From the NCBI GenBank assembly GCA_027483945.1, contig JAIXTM010000002.1, forward strand, positions 1 through 64,000: a stretch of 64,000 nt of DNA, read 5' to 3'. The notes under the pieces are model-generated. The model made no database searches. It had not been told where the DNA came from and was given only the letters and a program-made list of their open reading frames with translations. Both the position numbers and the translations under genes were made by a program. Positions 1-9,174 of the stretch are shown here, one piece after another. Within the stretch, counting starts at the first letter, position 1; the number at the start of each line of letters is the position of its first letter. The DNA is from Hyphomicrobiales bacterium (GTDB lineage: Bacteria; Pseudomonadota; Alphaproteobacteria; Rhizobiales; Beijerinckiaceae).

Positions 1-123
1 CCCCGCCCGCGGGGAGAGGGCAGGGGTGAGGGGCGGTGGGACGGGGTTCCGTCTTGCGGGTAAGAGCTCCACGCCCGGCACCCCCACCCCTGACCCCTCC
101 CCGCCGCTGCGCGGGAGGAGGGG
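1..123. repeat. Intergenic palindromic repeat, module E (cut by window start)
   Basis: GC-rich stretch whose two ends are built from inverted G and C runs around a less regular centre. The same layout, with the shared words gacggggt and gcccggcaccccc, recurs at 62400-62532. It is probably truncated by the window edge. No protein-like coding is visible here, and the gene-free stretch up to position 484 holds only repeats and a candidate terminator. Confidence 0.6.
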
Positions 124-143
124 ATGCGCTCACGGCCATGGTC

Positions 144-357
144 CGTGCTTCGAGGCTCGCTTCGCTCGCACCTCAGCATGAGGACCGTTGTCAAGGGCGC
201 GATGCCCACCGAAGCCTCATCCTGAGGTGCTCGGCGACAGCCGAGCCTCGAAGGACCAGGCGTCATCCTCGACCGTCATGGCGAGGAGCAAAGCGACGAA
301 GCCATCCAGCCCGCCGCAACCGCACCCTGGATTGCTTCGCTTACGCTCGCAATGACG
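144..357. repeat. Composite intergenic repeat, modules A+B (copy 1)
   Basis: Module A (144-262) is an imperfect inverted repeat. Its left arm contains gcttcgaggctcg and cctcagcatgagga, and its right arm contains tcctgaggtgc and gagcctcgaagga. Module B (274-357) is a long palindrome with arms of the type cgtcatggcgagg / cgctcgcaatgacg around ccgcaac. A fragment of module C (gtcatcccggcgag) follows at about 367. This copy is the most diverged from the copies at 8.7, 9.2 and 51.5 kb. It lies downstream of the rpmF 3' end. Confidence 0.8.
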
Positions 358-402
358 ACCCTCGATGTCATCCCGGCGAGCTGGGCATCTGCAAACGACG
401 AA

Positions 403-429
403 GGCGCCGGACCGCGTGCGGCCGGCGCC
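403..429 (-). terminator. Candidate terminator hairpin after rpmF
   Basis: The arms GGCGCCGG (403-410) and CCGGCGCC (422-429) pair perfectly, and an inner ccgc/gcgg pairing extends the stem. It begins 55 nt past the rpmF stop codon. On the minus strand only a weak T-rich stretch follows, so it could also be a processing or stabilising hairpin. Confidence 0.45.
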
Positions 430-484
430 CATCGGGCAGCGCGAACGGCGGCGCCTGGGCGCCGGCCGGAACAGGCTTGTATGG

Positions 485-670
485 TCAGGCCTCGGCCTTG
501 GGGGTCAGCACCTGGCGGCCGCGATACATGCCGCTCTTCAGGTCGATATGGTGCGGACGGCGCAGCTCGCCCGAGGACTTGTCCTCGACATAGGTCGGCT
601 GCTTCAGCGCGTCGGCCGAGCGGCGCATGCCGCGCTTGGACGGCGAGGTCTTTCGTTTCGGAACGGCCAT
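485..670 (-). CDS. rpmF: 50S ribosomal protein L32
   Basis: A 61-residue basic protein beginning [18 protein letters not shown], the usual N-terminus of bacterial L32, a structural protein of the large ribosomal subunit. The alphaproteobacterial form lacks the cysteine zinc ribbon, and no cysteine is present here. The start is the ATG at 668-670, which gives the family length; longer in-frame extensions upstream do not look like L32. It lies 146 nt downstream of mtgA on the same strand, a neighbourhood seen in other Rhizobiales. Confidence 0.97.
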   Translation of the reverse strand: MAVPKRKTSPSKRGMRRSADALKQPTYVEDKSSGELRRPHHIDLKSGMYRGRQVLTPKAEA

Positions 671-816
671 TGTTCTCGTCTCCGGGACGACCTGCCTGGC
701 CCTCGCCCCTGGGATCGGGGCCAGGCGCCGGCATGCCGCCATTCATTGGGGTCGCGGGCTTATACAGAACGGGTGCTGGTCTGGCTAGCCCCGCATCGCG
801 AATAGCCGCGGCGGCC

Positions 817-1521
817 TCAGAGGCAGCCGACATCCTCGTTCCCCATGCGCGCCAAGATCGTGGATGCCCGCCGCGAGACATAGGCCGAGGGGCGCCCCGC
901 ATTGCGCCGGATCGGGTTGGGCAGCACGGCGGCCAGCAGCGCCGCCTCCCGGGGCGTCAGCGCCTTCGCGCTCTTGCGGAAATGGTGCCGGGCTGCCGCT
1001 TCCGCGCCGAAGATGCCCTCGCCCCATTCGGCGACGTTGAGATAGACCTCCATCACGCGCCGTTTCGTCCAGAGCGTGTCGATGACGAGCGCCAGCGGGA
1101 TCTCCATCCCCTTGCGCACCACCGAGCGCGAGGGCCACAGGAAGACGTTCTTGGCCGTCTGCATCGCGATGGTGGAGGCCCCGCGCGCCGGGCCGTCCTC
1201 GCCGGCTTCCTCGATCACCTCCTGAAGGGCGGTCCAGTCGACGCCCCCGTGCTGGCAATAGCGGCTGTCCTCGGAGGCCACGACCGCGCGCGGCAGGTGC
1301 GGCGAGATGTCCTGCAGCGGGACCCAGTCGCGCTCGACGCCGCTGAAGGTCACCCACCGGGCGAGCATCAGGGTGGAGACCGGCGGCACGAAGGCATAGA
1401 GGACGACGAGCAGCGCGAAGGCGGCGAGGACCGAGGCCACGACCCAGAACGCCCAGCGCATCGCGCGGCGCAGGCCGCTGCGCTGGCGCCTGCGGCCGCG
1501 TGTGGAACCCAGCAATGCCAT
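817..1521 (-). CDS. mtgA: Monofunctional biosynthetic peptidoglycan transglycosylase
   Basis: A 234-residue GT51 enzyme that polymerises lipid II into glycan strands at the outer face of the inner membrane. An arginine-rich N-terminus is followed by one membrane segment (about residues 20-42). The catalytic region has the GT51 signature VASEDSRYCQHGGVDW with the general-base Glu, then GASTIAMQTAKN and KRRVMEVYLNVAEWG. There is no transpeptidase domain, and the length matches MtgA. The ATG at 1519-1521 is chosen because upstream sequence lacks family similarity and would overlap the divergent ispA. The spacer to ispA is 133 nt. Confidence 0.93.
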   Translation of the reverse strand: MALLGSTRGRRRQRSGLRRAMRWAFWVVASVLAAFALLVVLYAFVPPVSTLMLARWVTFSGVERDWVPLQDISPHLPRAVVASEDSRYCQHGGVDWTALQEVIEEAGEDGPARGASTIAMQTAKNVFLWPSRSVVRKGMEIPLALVIDTLWTKRRVMEVYLNVAEWGEGIFGAEAAARHHFRKSAKALTPREAALLAAVLPNPIRRNAGRPSAYVSRRASTILARMGNEDVGCL

Positions 1522-1654
1522 CCCGCCCGTCTCGTGCTCCGTTGCCGTGCCGGGGCTTGACCGGCGGTCGCGGCCGGAAGATGTGACCCTACCGTCGCGC
1601 TCAGGCAAGCGCGACGGCAGCGATTTGGTTCCATCGGCCGCAGGAGCACGCGCC

Positions 1655-2587
1655 ATGACGCAGGGGCAGGATTCCGGCACCGCCTTCGCGCAAAGGTTGG
1701 CGCAGGTGGCGGACCGGGTCGAGGCGATCCTTGCCGCCTGGCTGTCGGACGACCCGGCGCCGGCGGAGATCGCCCGCCCGGCGCGCCTGATGGCCGCCAT
1801 GCGCCATGGCGCCCTCGGCGGCGGCAAGCGGCTGCGCCCGTTCCTGACGGTGGAGGCGGCCGGCCTGTTCGACGTGGCCAGGGACGCCGCGGTTCCGGCC
1901 GGTGCCGCCATCGAGTGCCTGCACTGCTATTCCCTCGTCCATGACGACCTGCCCGCCATGGACGACGACGACCTGCGCCGCGGCCGGCCCACCGTCCACC
2001 GGGCCTATGACGAGGCGACCGCCATCCTGGCGGGCGATGCGCTCCTGACCCTCGCCCTCGAGAAGCTGGCGGCGGAGAGCCATCCCGATCCGGCCATCCG
2101 CGCCGCGCTCGTCGCGGGGCTCGCCCGGGCCGGGGGCCTCGGCGGCATGGTCGGGGGCCAGATGCTCGATCTCGAGGCGGAGGGCCGCTACGGCGAGCCC
2201 GTGCGCGAGGCGGGCCGCACCCGCACCCTCCAGGCCATGAAGACCGGCGCGCTCCTCGCCTTCTCCGCCGAGGCGGGCGCCATCCTGGGCGGCGCGGACC
2301 TCGCCGCGCGCGCCGCCGTCGCCGCCTATGGACGGGCGCTTGGCGCCGCGTTCCAGATCGCCGACGACATCCTGGACCGCACGACCGACGCCGCGACCCT
2401 GGGCAAGGCGACCGCCAAGGACGCCGGGAAGGGCAAGGCGACGCTCGTGGACCTGCTGGGAATGGAGGCGGCGATCGCCGAGCGCGACCGCCTGGCGGGC
2501 GAGGCCGTCTCCGCGCTCGCCCGCTTCGGCGCCAGGGCGGACCTCCTGCGCGAGGCCGCCCGCTTCACGGCGAGCCGGCGCAACTGA
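1655..2587 (+). CDS. ispA: Farnesyl/geranyl diphosphate synthase (polyprenyl synthetase)
   Basis: A 310-residue short-chain isoprenyl diphosphate synthase that condenses DMAPP or GPP with IPP in the cytosol. The first aspartate-rich motif is in SLVHDDLPAMDDDDLRRG with the typical RGRPTVH following; the second is FQIADDILD. GGGKRLRP binds the IPP diphosphate. The ATG at 1655 is preceded by AGGAG at 8 nt spacing. Length and motifs fit IspA better than the octaprenyl synthases. ispG lies 2 kb downstream on the other strand. Exact product length cannot be proven from sequence. Confidence 0.92.
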   Translation: MTQGQDSGTAFAQRLAQVADRVEAILAAWLSDDPAPAEIARPARLMAAMRHGALGGGKRLRPFLTVEAAGLFDVARDAAVPAGAAIECLHCYSLVHDDLPAMDDDDLRRGRPTVHRAYDEATAILAGDALLTLALEKLAAESHPDPAIRAALVAGLARAGGLGGMVGGQMLDLEAEGRYGEPVREAGRTRTLQAMKTGALLAFSAEAGAILGGADLAARAAVAAYGRALGAAFQIADDILDRTTDAATLGKATAKDAGKGKATLVDLLGMEAAIAERDRLAGEAVSALARFGARADLLREAARFTASRRN

Positions 2588-2623
2588 AGGCCGAGGCGCG
2601 ACCGCGCCAGGCCTTCCACCCGC

Positions 2624-4540
2624 TTAGATGGTCACCTGCGTGCCGACCTCGACCACGCGGCCCGTGGGGATCTGGAAGAAGTCCGTGGCGTCGGACGCGG
2701 TCTTGGACAGGCCGATGAACAGCTTGTCCTGCCAGATCGGCATGCCGGACTGCGCCGCCGGGCGGATCGAGCGCCGCGACAGGAAGAACGACGTCAGCAT
2801 GATGTCGAACTTGAAGCCGCGCTTGCGCAGGACGGCGAGGCCCTTGGGGATGTTCGGCGTCTCCATGTAGCCGAAGGTCATGACGACGCGGGAGAACGTG
2901 TCGTCCACGGGCGCGATGGTCACTCGCTCCTCCTCCGAGACCCGCGGCGTGTCCACCGCCCGGACCGTCAGGATCACGTTCTTCTCGTGCAGCACCTTGT
3001 TGTGCTTGAGATTGTGGAGCAAAGCCGCCGGCGCGGTCTCCGGGTCGCTCGTCAGGAAGACCGCGGTGCCCTTGACCCGGTGCGGCGGGCTCTTCTGCAG
3101 CATGGCGCAGAGCTCCGACAGCGGCACGTCGGTCCGGCGCGTCTTGTCGAACAGGATGCGCGTGCCGCGCACCCAGGTCCCCATGAGCACGAGCAGGCCC
3201 GCCGCCATCAGGATCGGCAGGTAGCCGCCCTCGAAGACCTTCAGCATGTTCGCGCCGAAGAACATCAGCTCGATGGACAGGAACGGGATCATGACGAGCG
3301 CCACGCGGGGCCAGTTCCAGCCCCAGCGGCTGCGGAGCACGACCGTGGTCATCAGCGAGGTGAGGATCATCACGCCGCAGACCGCGATGCCGTAGGCCGA
3401 GGCGAGGTTCGCGGACGAGCGGAAGGTGACGACGAGGATGATGACGCCGATCATCAGGAGCCAGTTGATGCGCGGCAGGTAGATCTGGCCGGACTGGGTC
3501 TCCGAGGTGTGCCGCGTGTCCATGCGCGGCACGAGCCCGAGCTGGATCGCCTGGCGCGACAGCGAGAAGGCGCCCGTGATGACCGCCTGGCTGGCGATGA
3601 TCGTCGCCATGGTGGCGAGTATCACGAAAGGCAGCAGCGCCCAGCCCGGAACGAGCAGGAAGAACGGGTTCTCTCCCGCCGCCGGATTCTCCAGGACCAG
3701 GGAAGCCTGGCCCAGATAGTTGATGACGAGGCAGGGGAAGACGAGGGCCAGCCAGGCCCGGACGATGGGCTTGCGGCCGAAATGACCCAGGTCGGCGAAC
3801 AGCGCCTCCGCGCCGGTGATGGCGAGGAACACCGCCCCCAGCGCGACGAGGCTGCCGATGCCGTGCTCGCTGAGATAGGCGACCGCGTAATACGGGTTGA
3901 ACGCCTTGAACACCTCCGGATGGGAGGCGATGTGCGGCACGGCGGCAACCGCCATGCAGAGGAACCAGACGATGGTCATCGGCCCGAAGAAACGGGCGAC
4001 CTTCGCGGTGCCGCGGCTCTGCACCATGAAGATGCCGACGATGATGACCAGCGTGATCGGCACCACGTAGTCGTTGAAGGTCGGCGTGACGAGCTTGATG
4101 CCTTCGACCGCCGACAGGACCGAGATCGCGGGCGTGATCACCGCGTCGCCATAGAACAGGGCGGCGCCGATCAGCCCGAGCAGGAAGATGGCACCCTTGG
4201 ACCCGGCGCGCTGTCGGGCGAGCGCCATCAGCGAGAGGATTCCGCCCTCGCCCTTGTTGTCGAGCCGCGTGACGATCAGCACGTATTTGAGCGTGATGAT
4301 CGCGGTCAGCGCCCAGATGATCAGCGACGTGACGCCGTAGATCTCGTCGGGATGCACGACGCCGTCGGCGGCCGCCGTCGCGAAGGCCTCGCGGAAGGCG
4401 TAGAGCGGGCTCGTGCCGATATCGCCGTAGACGATGCCGACTGCGCCCACAGCCAGCATGAATTGCGAGGAGTGCCCATGGCCCCCGTGGGCGCCGGCCG
4501 CTCCGCCTTGCGGAGCCTGGATGTCATCGCTGGTTGTCAA
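2624..4540 (-). CDS. kup: Low-affinity potassium uptake protein Kup
   Basis: A 638-residue KUP/HAK/KT family K+/H+ symporter in the inner membrane. The family motif GIVYGDIGTSPLYAFREAF lies near residue 35, about twelve hydrophobic segments follow to about residue 460, and a cytoplasmic C-terminal domain ends the protein. A short Gly/His-rich stretch precedes the first membrane segment. The likely start is the TTG at 4538-4540, since no in-frame ATG gives a complete first segment; a later ATG (MLAVGAVG) would clip the leader. Convergent with ispA, 36 nt apart. Confidence 0.95.
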   Translation of the reverse strand: MTTSDDIQAPQGGAAGAHGGHGHSSQFMLAVGAVGIVYGDIGTSPLYAFREAFATAAADGVVHPDEIYGVTSLIIWALTAIITLKYVLIVTRLDNKGEGGILSLMALARQRAGSKGAIFLLGLIGAALFYGDAVITPAISVLSAVEGIKLVTPTFNDYVVPITLVIIVGIFMVQSRGTAKVARFFGPMTIVWFLCMAVAAVPHIASHPEVFKAFNPYYAVAYLSEHGIGSLVALGAVFLAITGAEALFADLGHFGRKPIVRAWLALVFPCLVINYLGQASLVLENPAAGENPFFLLVPGWALLPFVILATMATIIASQAVITGAFSLSRQAIQLGLVPRMDTRHTSETQSGQIYLPRINWLLMIGVIILVVTFRSSANLASAYGIAVCGVMILTSLMTTVVLRSRWGWNWPRVALVMIPFLSIELMFFGANMLKVFEGGYLPILMAAGLLVLMGTWVRGTRILFDKTRRTDVPLSELCAMLQKSPPHRVKGTAVFLTSDPETAPAALLHNLKHNKVLHEKNVILTVRAVDTPRVSEEERVTIAPVDDTFSRVVMTFGYMETPNIPKGLAVLRKRGFKFDIMLTSFFLSRRSIRPAAQSGMPIWQDKLFIGLSKTASDATDFFQIPTGRVVEVGTQVTI

Positions 4541-4675
4541 GGGAACTCGCCGTCAGGTTCAGCAGCAGGTCCGCGTCGCGTCCGCGGAGACATAACCCGT
4601 CGTCAAAGGCGCGGCTCTGTATCACGGCTTGGACAACCGCGATACGGCCGAAGAGTTGCATGCCAAGCGGACCGG

Positions 4676-5938
4676 TTATTCCGCCGCGTCGCGGCCCACC
4701 CGTCCGAAGCGCTTCTCCACGTAGTCCTGGACCAGCGTCATGAAGTCCTGGGCGATCGTCGGCCCGCGCAGCGTGACGGCCTTGCGCCCGTCGATGAAGA
4801 CCGGCGCGGTGGGCGCCTCGCCCGTCCCGGGCAGCGAGATGCCGATATCGGCATGCTTGGACTCGCCCGGCCCGTTCACGATGCAGCCCATCACGGCGAC
4901 GTTCAGCGCCTCGACGCCGGGATATTTCACCCGCCATTCCGGCATCGACCGGCCGATCCAGGACTGGATGTCCTGGGCCAGTTCCTGGAACACGGTGGAG
5001 GTCGTGCGCCCGCAGCCGGGGCAGGCCGCCACCAGCGGCACGAAGGCGCGGAAGCCCATCGTCTGCAGCAATTCCTGCGCCGTCTTCACCTCGAGCGTGC
5101 GGTCCCCGCCCGGCTCGGGGGTCAGCGAATAGCGGATCGTGTCGCCGATGCCCTCCTGCAGGAGGATGCCCATGGCGGCGGACGAGGCGACGATGCCCTT
5201 GGTGCCCATGCCGGCCTCGGTCAGGCCCAGATGCAGGGCGTAGTCGGACCGGCGCGCCAGGTCCCGGTAGACGCCGATCAGGTCCTGGACGTTGGAGACC
5301 TTGGCCGAGAGGATGATGCGGTTGCGGTTGAGGCCCATCTCCTCGGCGCGCTCGGCCGAGAGCAGCGCCGACTGGACCATGGCCTCGCGCGTGATGGCGC
5401 GGGCCTCCAGCGGGCGTTCGGCCCGGGCGTTCTCGTCCATCAGGTGGGTGAGGAGTTCCTGGTCGAGCGAGCCCCAATTGGCGCCGATGCGCACCGCCTT
5501 GTTGTGGCGGATCGCCATTTCGACGATCTGGCCGAACTGCCGGTCGCGCTTGTCCTTGAAGCCGACATTGCCGGGATTGATCCGGTACTTGTCCAGCGCC
5601 TCGGCGCAGGCCGGATGGTCGGCGAGCAGCTTGTGGCCGATATAGTGGAAGTCGCCGACCAGGGGCACCTGGATGCCCTTCCTGGCCAGCCGGTCGCGGA
5701 TATGGGGCACGGCCGCCGCGGCCTCGTCCCGGTCAACCGTGATGCGCACGATCTCCGAGCCCGCCAGCGCCAGGTCAGCCACCTGGCGCACCGTCGCCTC
5801 GATATCCGCCGTGTCCGTGTTCGTCATCGACTGGACGACGACGGGGGCGTTCCCGCCCACGACGACGCGCCCCACGCGCACCGCGACGGTCTGGTGTCGG
5901 CGGGCGGGGCCGGCGGGAGCGGTCGGGATGTCGATCAT
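4676..5938 (-). CDS. ispG: 4-hydroxy-3-methylbut-2-enyl diphosphate synthase (flavodoxin)
   Basis: A 420-residue [4Fe-4S] enzyme of the MEP isoprenoid pathway that converts MEcPP to HMBPP. The N-terminal TIM barrel begins with [12 protein letters not shown], and [10 protein letters not shown] and [11 protein letters not shown] follow. The C-terminal Fe-S domain shows ACPGCGRT and [18 protein letters not shown], supplying the cluster cysteines. The ATG at 5936-5938 is preferred over the TTG at 5980 because related proteins start just before [16 protein letters not shown]. zur ends 52 nt upstream on the same strand. Confidence 0.95.
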   Translation of the reverse strand: MIDIPTAPAGPARRHQTVAVRVGRVVVGGNAPVVVQSMTNTDTADIEATVRQVADLALAGSEIVRITVDRDEAAAAVPHIRDRLARKGIQVPLVGDFHYIGHKLLADHPACAEALDKYRINPGNVGFKDKRDRQFGQIVEMAIRHNKAVRIGANWGSLDQELLTHLMDENARAERPLEARAITREAMVQSALLSAERAEEMGLNRNRIILSAKVSNVQDLIGVYRDLARRSDYALHLGLTEAGMGTKGIVASSAAMGILLQEGIGDTIRYSLTPEPGGDRTLEVKTAQELLQTMGFRAFVPLVAACPGCGRTTSTVFQELAQDIQSWIGRSMPEWRVKYPGVEALNVAVMGCIVNGPGESKHADIGISLPGTGEAPTAPVFIDGRKAVTLRGPTIAQDFMTLVQDYVEKRFGRVGRDAAE

Positions 5939-5990
5939 GGGCGATCCGGCGGAGGCGTTCGCGTTGAGTTGCGCCTGCAACGTGGTTTCG

Positions 5991-6560
5991 TCAAGCCGTG
6001 CGGCAATGGCTGCAGGTCCCGGCGACCTCGATCACCCGCGCCCGGGGAGCGAAGCCCGCCTCCCGCGCCACCGCGTCCAGCGCCTTGCGCACGGCCGTCG
6101 GCGAGGTCTCGTCGACACCCCCGCAGGTCTCGCAGATCAGGAACACGATGAGGTCCTCCTCGCCATGGGCGTGAGGGCAGGCGACGAAGGCATTGCGGCT
6201 TTCCAGCCGGTGCGCGAAGCCCTGCTCCATCAGGAAATCGAGCGCCCTGTAGATGGTGATCGGGGCGACATAGCGGCCGTTCTCGCCGCCGAGCGCGCCG
6301 GCGATCTCGTAGGCGCCGAGCGGCTTGTGCGTGCCCAGCAGCGTCTCCAGCACGCGCCGGCGGATCGGCGTCAGTCTGGCGCCGCGCGCCAGGCAGGCGC
6401 TCGCCGCGTTCTCCAGGGCCGCCCCGGCGCTCACCGCCCGGTGGCGGGCATGGTCGCAGGGCCCGTCATCGCCATGGGCATGGGCATGGCCATGAGCGTG
6501 GTGGTCGTGACGGCTTTCCGCCGCGTGGGCATGGATGGCGTGGGTATCGGCCGCTTTCAT
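5991..6560 (-). CDS. zur: Fur-family zinc uptake regulator Zur with His-rich N-terminus
   Basis: A 189-residue Fur-superfamily repressor. Twelve of the first 40 residues are histidine (for example [13 protein letters not shown]), an extension absent from most Zur proteins. A winged helix follows (about 55-125, [29 protein letters not shown]). The metal and dimer domain contains CPHAH, a CETC pair and a C-terminal CSHC, as in Zur with a structural zinc site. The ATG at 6558-6560 is the only start giving the domain cleanly. Divergent from bdhA across 165 nt, where I see no clear Zur box. Fur and Irr are less likely. Confidence 0.88.
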   Translation of the reverse strand: MKAADTHAIHAHAAESRHDHHAHGHAHAHGDDGPCDHARHRAVSAGAALENAASACLARGARLTPIRRRVLETLLGTHKPLGAYEIAGALGGENGRYVAPITIYRALDFLMEQGFAHRLESRNAFVACPHAHGEEDLIVFLICETCGGVDETSPTAVRKALDAVAREAGFAPRARVIEVAGTCSHCRTA

Positions 6561-6725
6561 GGACAGATCCGTCTGGCGGCCGGGATGCCGATCCGGCCAT
6601 GCGTCTTTGTGGGGGAAGGCCCGCACTGGCGCAACCGCGGGGTGGCCCCTATCTTCGCCCTCAGGGCCTCGCTGCGCCGCAGCATAAACGGCACGGGCCC
6701 GTCGGCCAAGCGAACGGAGTGTCTC

Positions 6726-7529
6726 ATGTCGCAAGCACCATCCCGGTCCCTTGTCGGACGCGCAGCCCTGATTACCGGCTCCACCAGCGGCATCGGCCTC
6801 GCCATCGCGCGGGCGCTGGCCGCCGAGGGCGCCGACGTGGTCATCAACGGGTTCGGCGATGCGGCGTCCATCGAAAAGGAACGTGCGGCGCTGGAGGCCG
6901 ATTTCAAGGTCCGCGCGGCATATTCGCCCGCCGACATGACCAAGCCCGACGAGATCGCCGCCATGGTCGCCTTTGCCGAGACGACGCTCGGCAAGGTCGA
7001 CATCCTGGTCAACAATGCCGGCATCCAGCACGTCTCGCCGATCGAGGACTTCCCGCCCGAGAAGTGGGACCAGATCATCGCGATCAACCTCTCCTCCGCC
7101 TTCCACGCGATCCGCGCCGCGGTGCCGGGCATGAAGGCGCGCAAATGGGGCCGCATCATCAACACGGCCTCGGCCCACTCGCTCGTCGCCTCGCCCTTCA
7201 AGTCGGCCTATGTGGCCGCCAAGCACGGCATCGCGGGCCTGACCAAGACGGTGGCGCTGGAACTCGCCACCCACGGCGTCACGGTCAACGCCATCAGCCC
7301 CGGCTATGTCTGGACGCCGCTCGTCGAGCGGCAGATCCCCGACACGATGAAGGCCCGCGGCCTCACCCGCGAGCAGGTCATCAACGACGTGCTGCTCGGC
7401 GGCCAGCCGACCAAGCAATTCGTCACCGTGGAGCAGGTCGGCGCCATGGCCGCCTTCCTGTGCTCGGACGCGGCGAGCCAGGTCACCGGCGCCAACATGC
7501 AGATCGACGGCGGCTGGGTCGCGCAGTGA
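6726..7529 (+). CDS. bdhA: D-3-hydroxybutyrate dehydrogenase
   Basis: A 267-residue short-chain dehydrogenase. It carries the NAD-binding TGSTSGIG near residue 17, NNAGIQH near 97, the catalytic Ser in NTASAHSLVASP and the YVAAK Tyr-Lys pair. NAFSPGYV-type sequence (NAISPGYVWTPLV) and a C-terminal IDGGWVAQ match 3-hydroxybutyrate dehydrogenases, which oxidise D-3-hydroxybutyrate from PHB breakdown to acetoacetate. Its TGA overlaps the GTG of the downstream patatin gene. hbd at 45.6 kb acts on the CoA ester instead. Confidence 0.9.
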   Translation: MSQAPSRSLVGRAALITGSTSGIGLAIARALAAEGADVVINGFGDAASIEKERAALEADFKVRAAYSPADMTKPDEIAAMVAFAETTLGKVDILVNNAGIQHVSPIEDFPPEKWDQIIAINLSSAFHAIRAAVPGMKARKWGRIINTASAHSLVASPFKSAYVAAKHGIAGLTKTVALELATHGVTVNAISPGYVWTPLVERQIPDTMKARGLTREQVINDVLLGGQPTKQFVTVEQVGAMAAFLCSDAASQVTGANMQIDGGWVAQ

Positions 7530-8617
7530 GCGGCCGCGCCGCAAGACGCCGCGTCGAGGGCATTGCCGGCCCGAAGGCCCGCAAGGCGATCTCGCTCGCG
7601 CTCCAGGGCGGCGGCGCCCACGGCGCCTTCACCTGGGGCGTCCTCGACGCGCTCCTGGAGGACGGGCGGCTCGCCATCGAGGCCGTGTCCGGCGCCAGCG
7701 CCGGGGCGATGAACGCCGTCGTCATGGCGGAGGGCTATCTCGCCGGCGGCATCGACGGCGCCCGCACGCAGCTGGAGACCTTCTGGCGCCGCGTCTCGGT
7801 CAACGGCTCGCTGGTGGAAAGCCAGCGCCAGCTGCTCGGCAGCCTGTTCGGCTTCTGGGGCGCGGAGGCGCGCGCCCTGTTCTGGACCGACATCATGGCC
7901 CGGGTGGCGAGCCCCTACGACACCAACCCGCTCAACATCAACACGCTGAAGAGCACGGTGGACGACCTCATCGACTTCCAGAAGGTGAGGTCCTGCGACC
8001 ATGTCCGGCTCTTCGTGTCGGCCACGAACGTCCATACCGGCAAGATCGTCGTCTTCGAGAACGGCGACCTCACCGCCGACCACCTCATGGCCTCCGCCTG
8101 CCTGCCCACCCTGTTCCAGGCGGTGGAGATCAACGGCGTGCCCCATTGGGACGGCGGCTATACCGGCAACCCGGCGCTCTTCCCGCTCTTCTACAACACG
8201 GCCGCCGACGACATCCTGCTGGTCCAGATCAACCCGATCGTGCGCAAGACGACGCCCAAGACGGCGCAGGAGATCCGCGACCGGCTCAACGAGATCAGCT
8301 TCAACGCGACGCTGATGTCGGAGCTGCGCGCGGTGGACTTCGTCGTGCGCCTCATCGACAAGGGCAAGCTCTCCCGCGACGAGTACAAGCGCGTCCTGAT
8401 GCACCGGATCGACGCCGACAGGGCGCTCGCCCGGTTCAACGCCTCCTCGCGCCTCAACGCGGACTGGACCTTCTTCCAGAAGCTGCGCGACGCGGGCCGC
8501 CGCTCGGCCCATGCCTGGCTGAAGGCCCATTACGACGACATCGGCAAGCGCGCGACGATAGACATCAAGAAGACGCTGGCGGTGAAGAAGAAGGCGCCGT
8601 CCAAGTCCGCCGCGTGA
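7526..8617 (+). CDS. Patatin-like phospholipase family protein
   Basis: A 363-residue patatin-fold acyl hydrolase. The oxyanion loop LQGGGAHGAF lies near residue 22, the nucleophile elbow GASAGAM near 55, and the catalytic dyad aspartate in WDGGYTGN near 210. No signal peptide is visible and the C-terminus is lysine-rich, so the protein is probably cytoplasmic. The start is the GTG at 7526-7528, which overlaps the bdhA stop as GTGA and implies translational coupling. This coupling hints at a role in polyhydroxybutyrate or lipid turnover, but the substrate is unknown. Confidence 0.85.
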   Translation: MSGRAARRRVEGIAGPKARKAISLALQGGGAHGAFTWGVLDALLEDGRLAIEAVSGASAGAMNAVVMAEGYLAGGIDGARTQLETFWRRVSVNGSLVESQRQLLGSLFGFWGAEARALFWTDIMARVASPYDTNPLNINTLKSTVDDLIDFQKVRSCDHVRLFVSATNVHTGKIVVFENGDLTADHLMASACLPTLFQAVEINGVPHWDGGYTGNPALFPLFYNTAADDILLVQINPIVRKTTPKTAQEIRDRLNEISFNATLMSELRAVDFVVRLIDKGKLSRDEYKRVLMHRIDADRALARFNASSRLNADWTFFQKLRDAGRRSAHAWLKAHYDDIGKRATIDIKKTLAVKKKAPSKSAA

Positions 8618-8688
8618 CGCCGGGCGCCGGACAAGGACGCGATTGTCATCCCCGGCGAGGGAGGCGGGACGGCTCGGCCGGCATTCTG

Positions 8689-9016
8689 CGTGCTTCGAGG
8701 CTCGCTTCGCGAGCGCCTCAGCATGAGGACCGTTGTTAAGGGCGCGATGCCCACCGAAGCCTCATCCTGAGGTGCCGCGAAGCGGCCTCGAAGGACGAGG
8801 CGTCATCCTCAACCGTCATTGCGAGGAGCGAAGCGACGAAGCAATCCACCGGCCGCAACTGCGCTCTGGATTGCTTCGCTTACGCTCGCAATGACGACCG
8901 ACCTCCGTGTCATCCCCGGCGAGGGAAGGGGACCCAGAATGCCGGGCATCGAGCGCGATGGCGGGCTTTCCTGGATCCCCTTCCCCTCCGCCTGCGGCTC
9001 CGGCCGCGGATGACAC
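8689..9016. repeat. Composite intergenic repeat, modules A+B+C (copy 2)
   Basis: A (8689-8802), B (8814-8896, arms cgtcattgcgaggagc / gcttacgctcgcaatgacg) and C (8907-9016, arms gtgtcatccccggcg / ccggccgcggatgacac) follow in fixed order. A truncated C arm (tgtcatccccggcgagg) precedes A at about 8645. The unit repeats with a 486-nt period at 9175. The whole 8618-9533 spacer lies between two convergent genes and holds nothing but these modules. Confidence 0.88.
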
Positions 9017-9045
9017 GCACGGGTGACACAGCCACGTGCTGATCA

Positions 9046-9153
9046 CTCCCTGCAAAGGGAGGGTGGCCGGCGCGAAAGCGCCGGACGGGTGGGCATCTTG
9101 TTGGGTCCGGAACCCACCCGGCGCTTCGCGCCACCCTCCCCTCGCGGGGAGGG
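9046..9153. repeat. Intergenic palindrome, module D
   Basis: A long palindrome separates the two A-B-C units. The outer arms are ctccctgcaaagggag and ccctcgcggggaggga; inside them ccggcgcgaaagcgccgg and acccacccggcgcttcg fold back on gtgggc. Only this copy is seen in the window. Structurally it resembles RPE-like palindromes described in alphaproteobacteria. Confidence 0.75.
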
Positions 9154-9174
9154 ATCGGCTGTGCCGACATTCTG

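Noticed and set aside
2987-6151. Long open frame of 1054 codons on the plus strand across kup and ispG
   Set aside because: It is antisense to two well-recognised genes and its residues are charge-rich without domains; high GC leaves long frames open on the wrong strand.
6561-6725. Zur box in the zur-bdhA spacer
   Set aside because: No palindrome resembling known Zur sites was found in the 165 nt.
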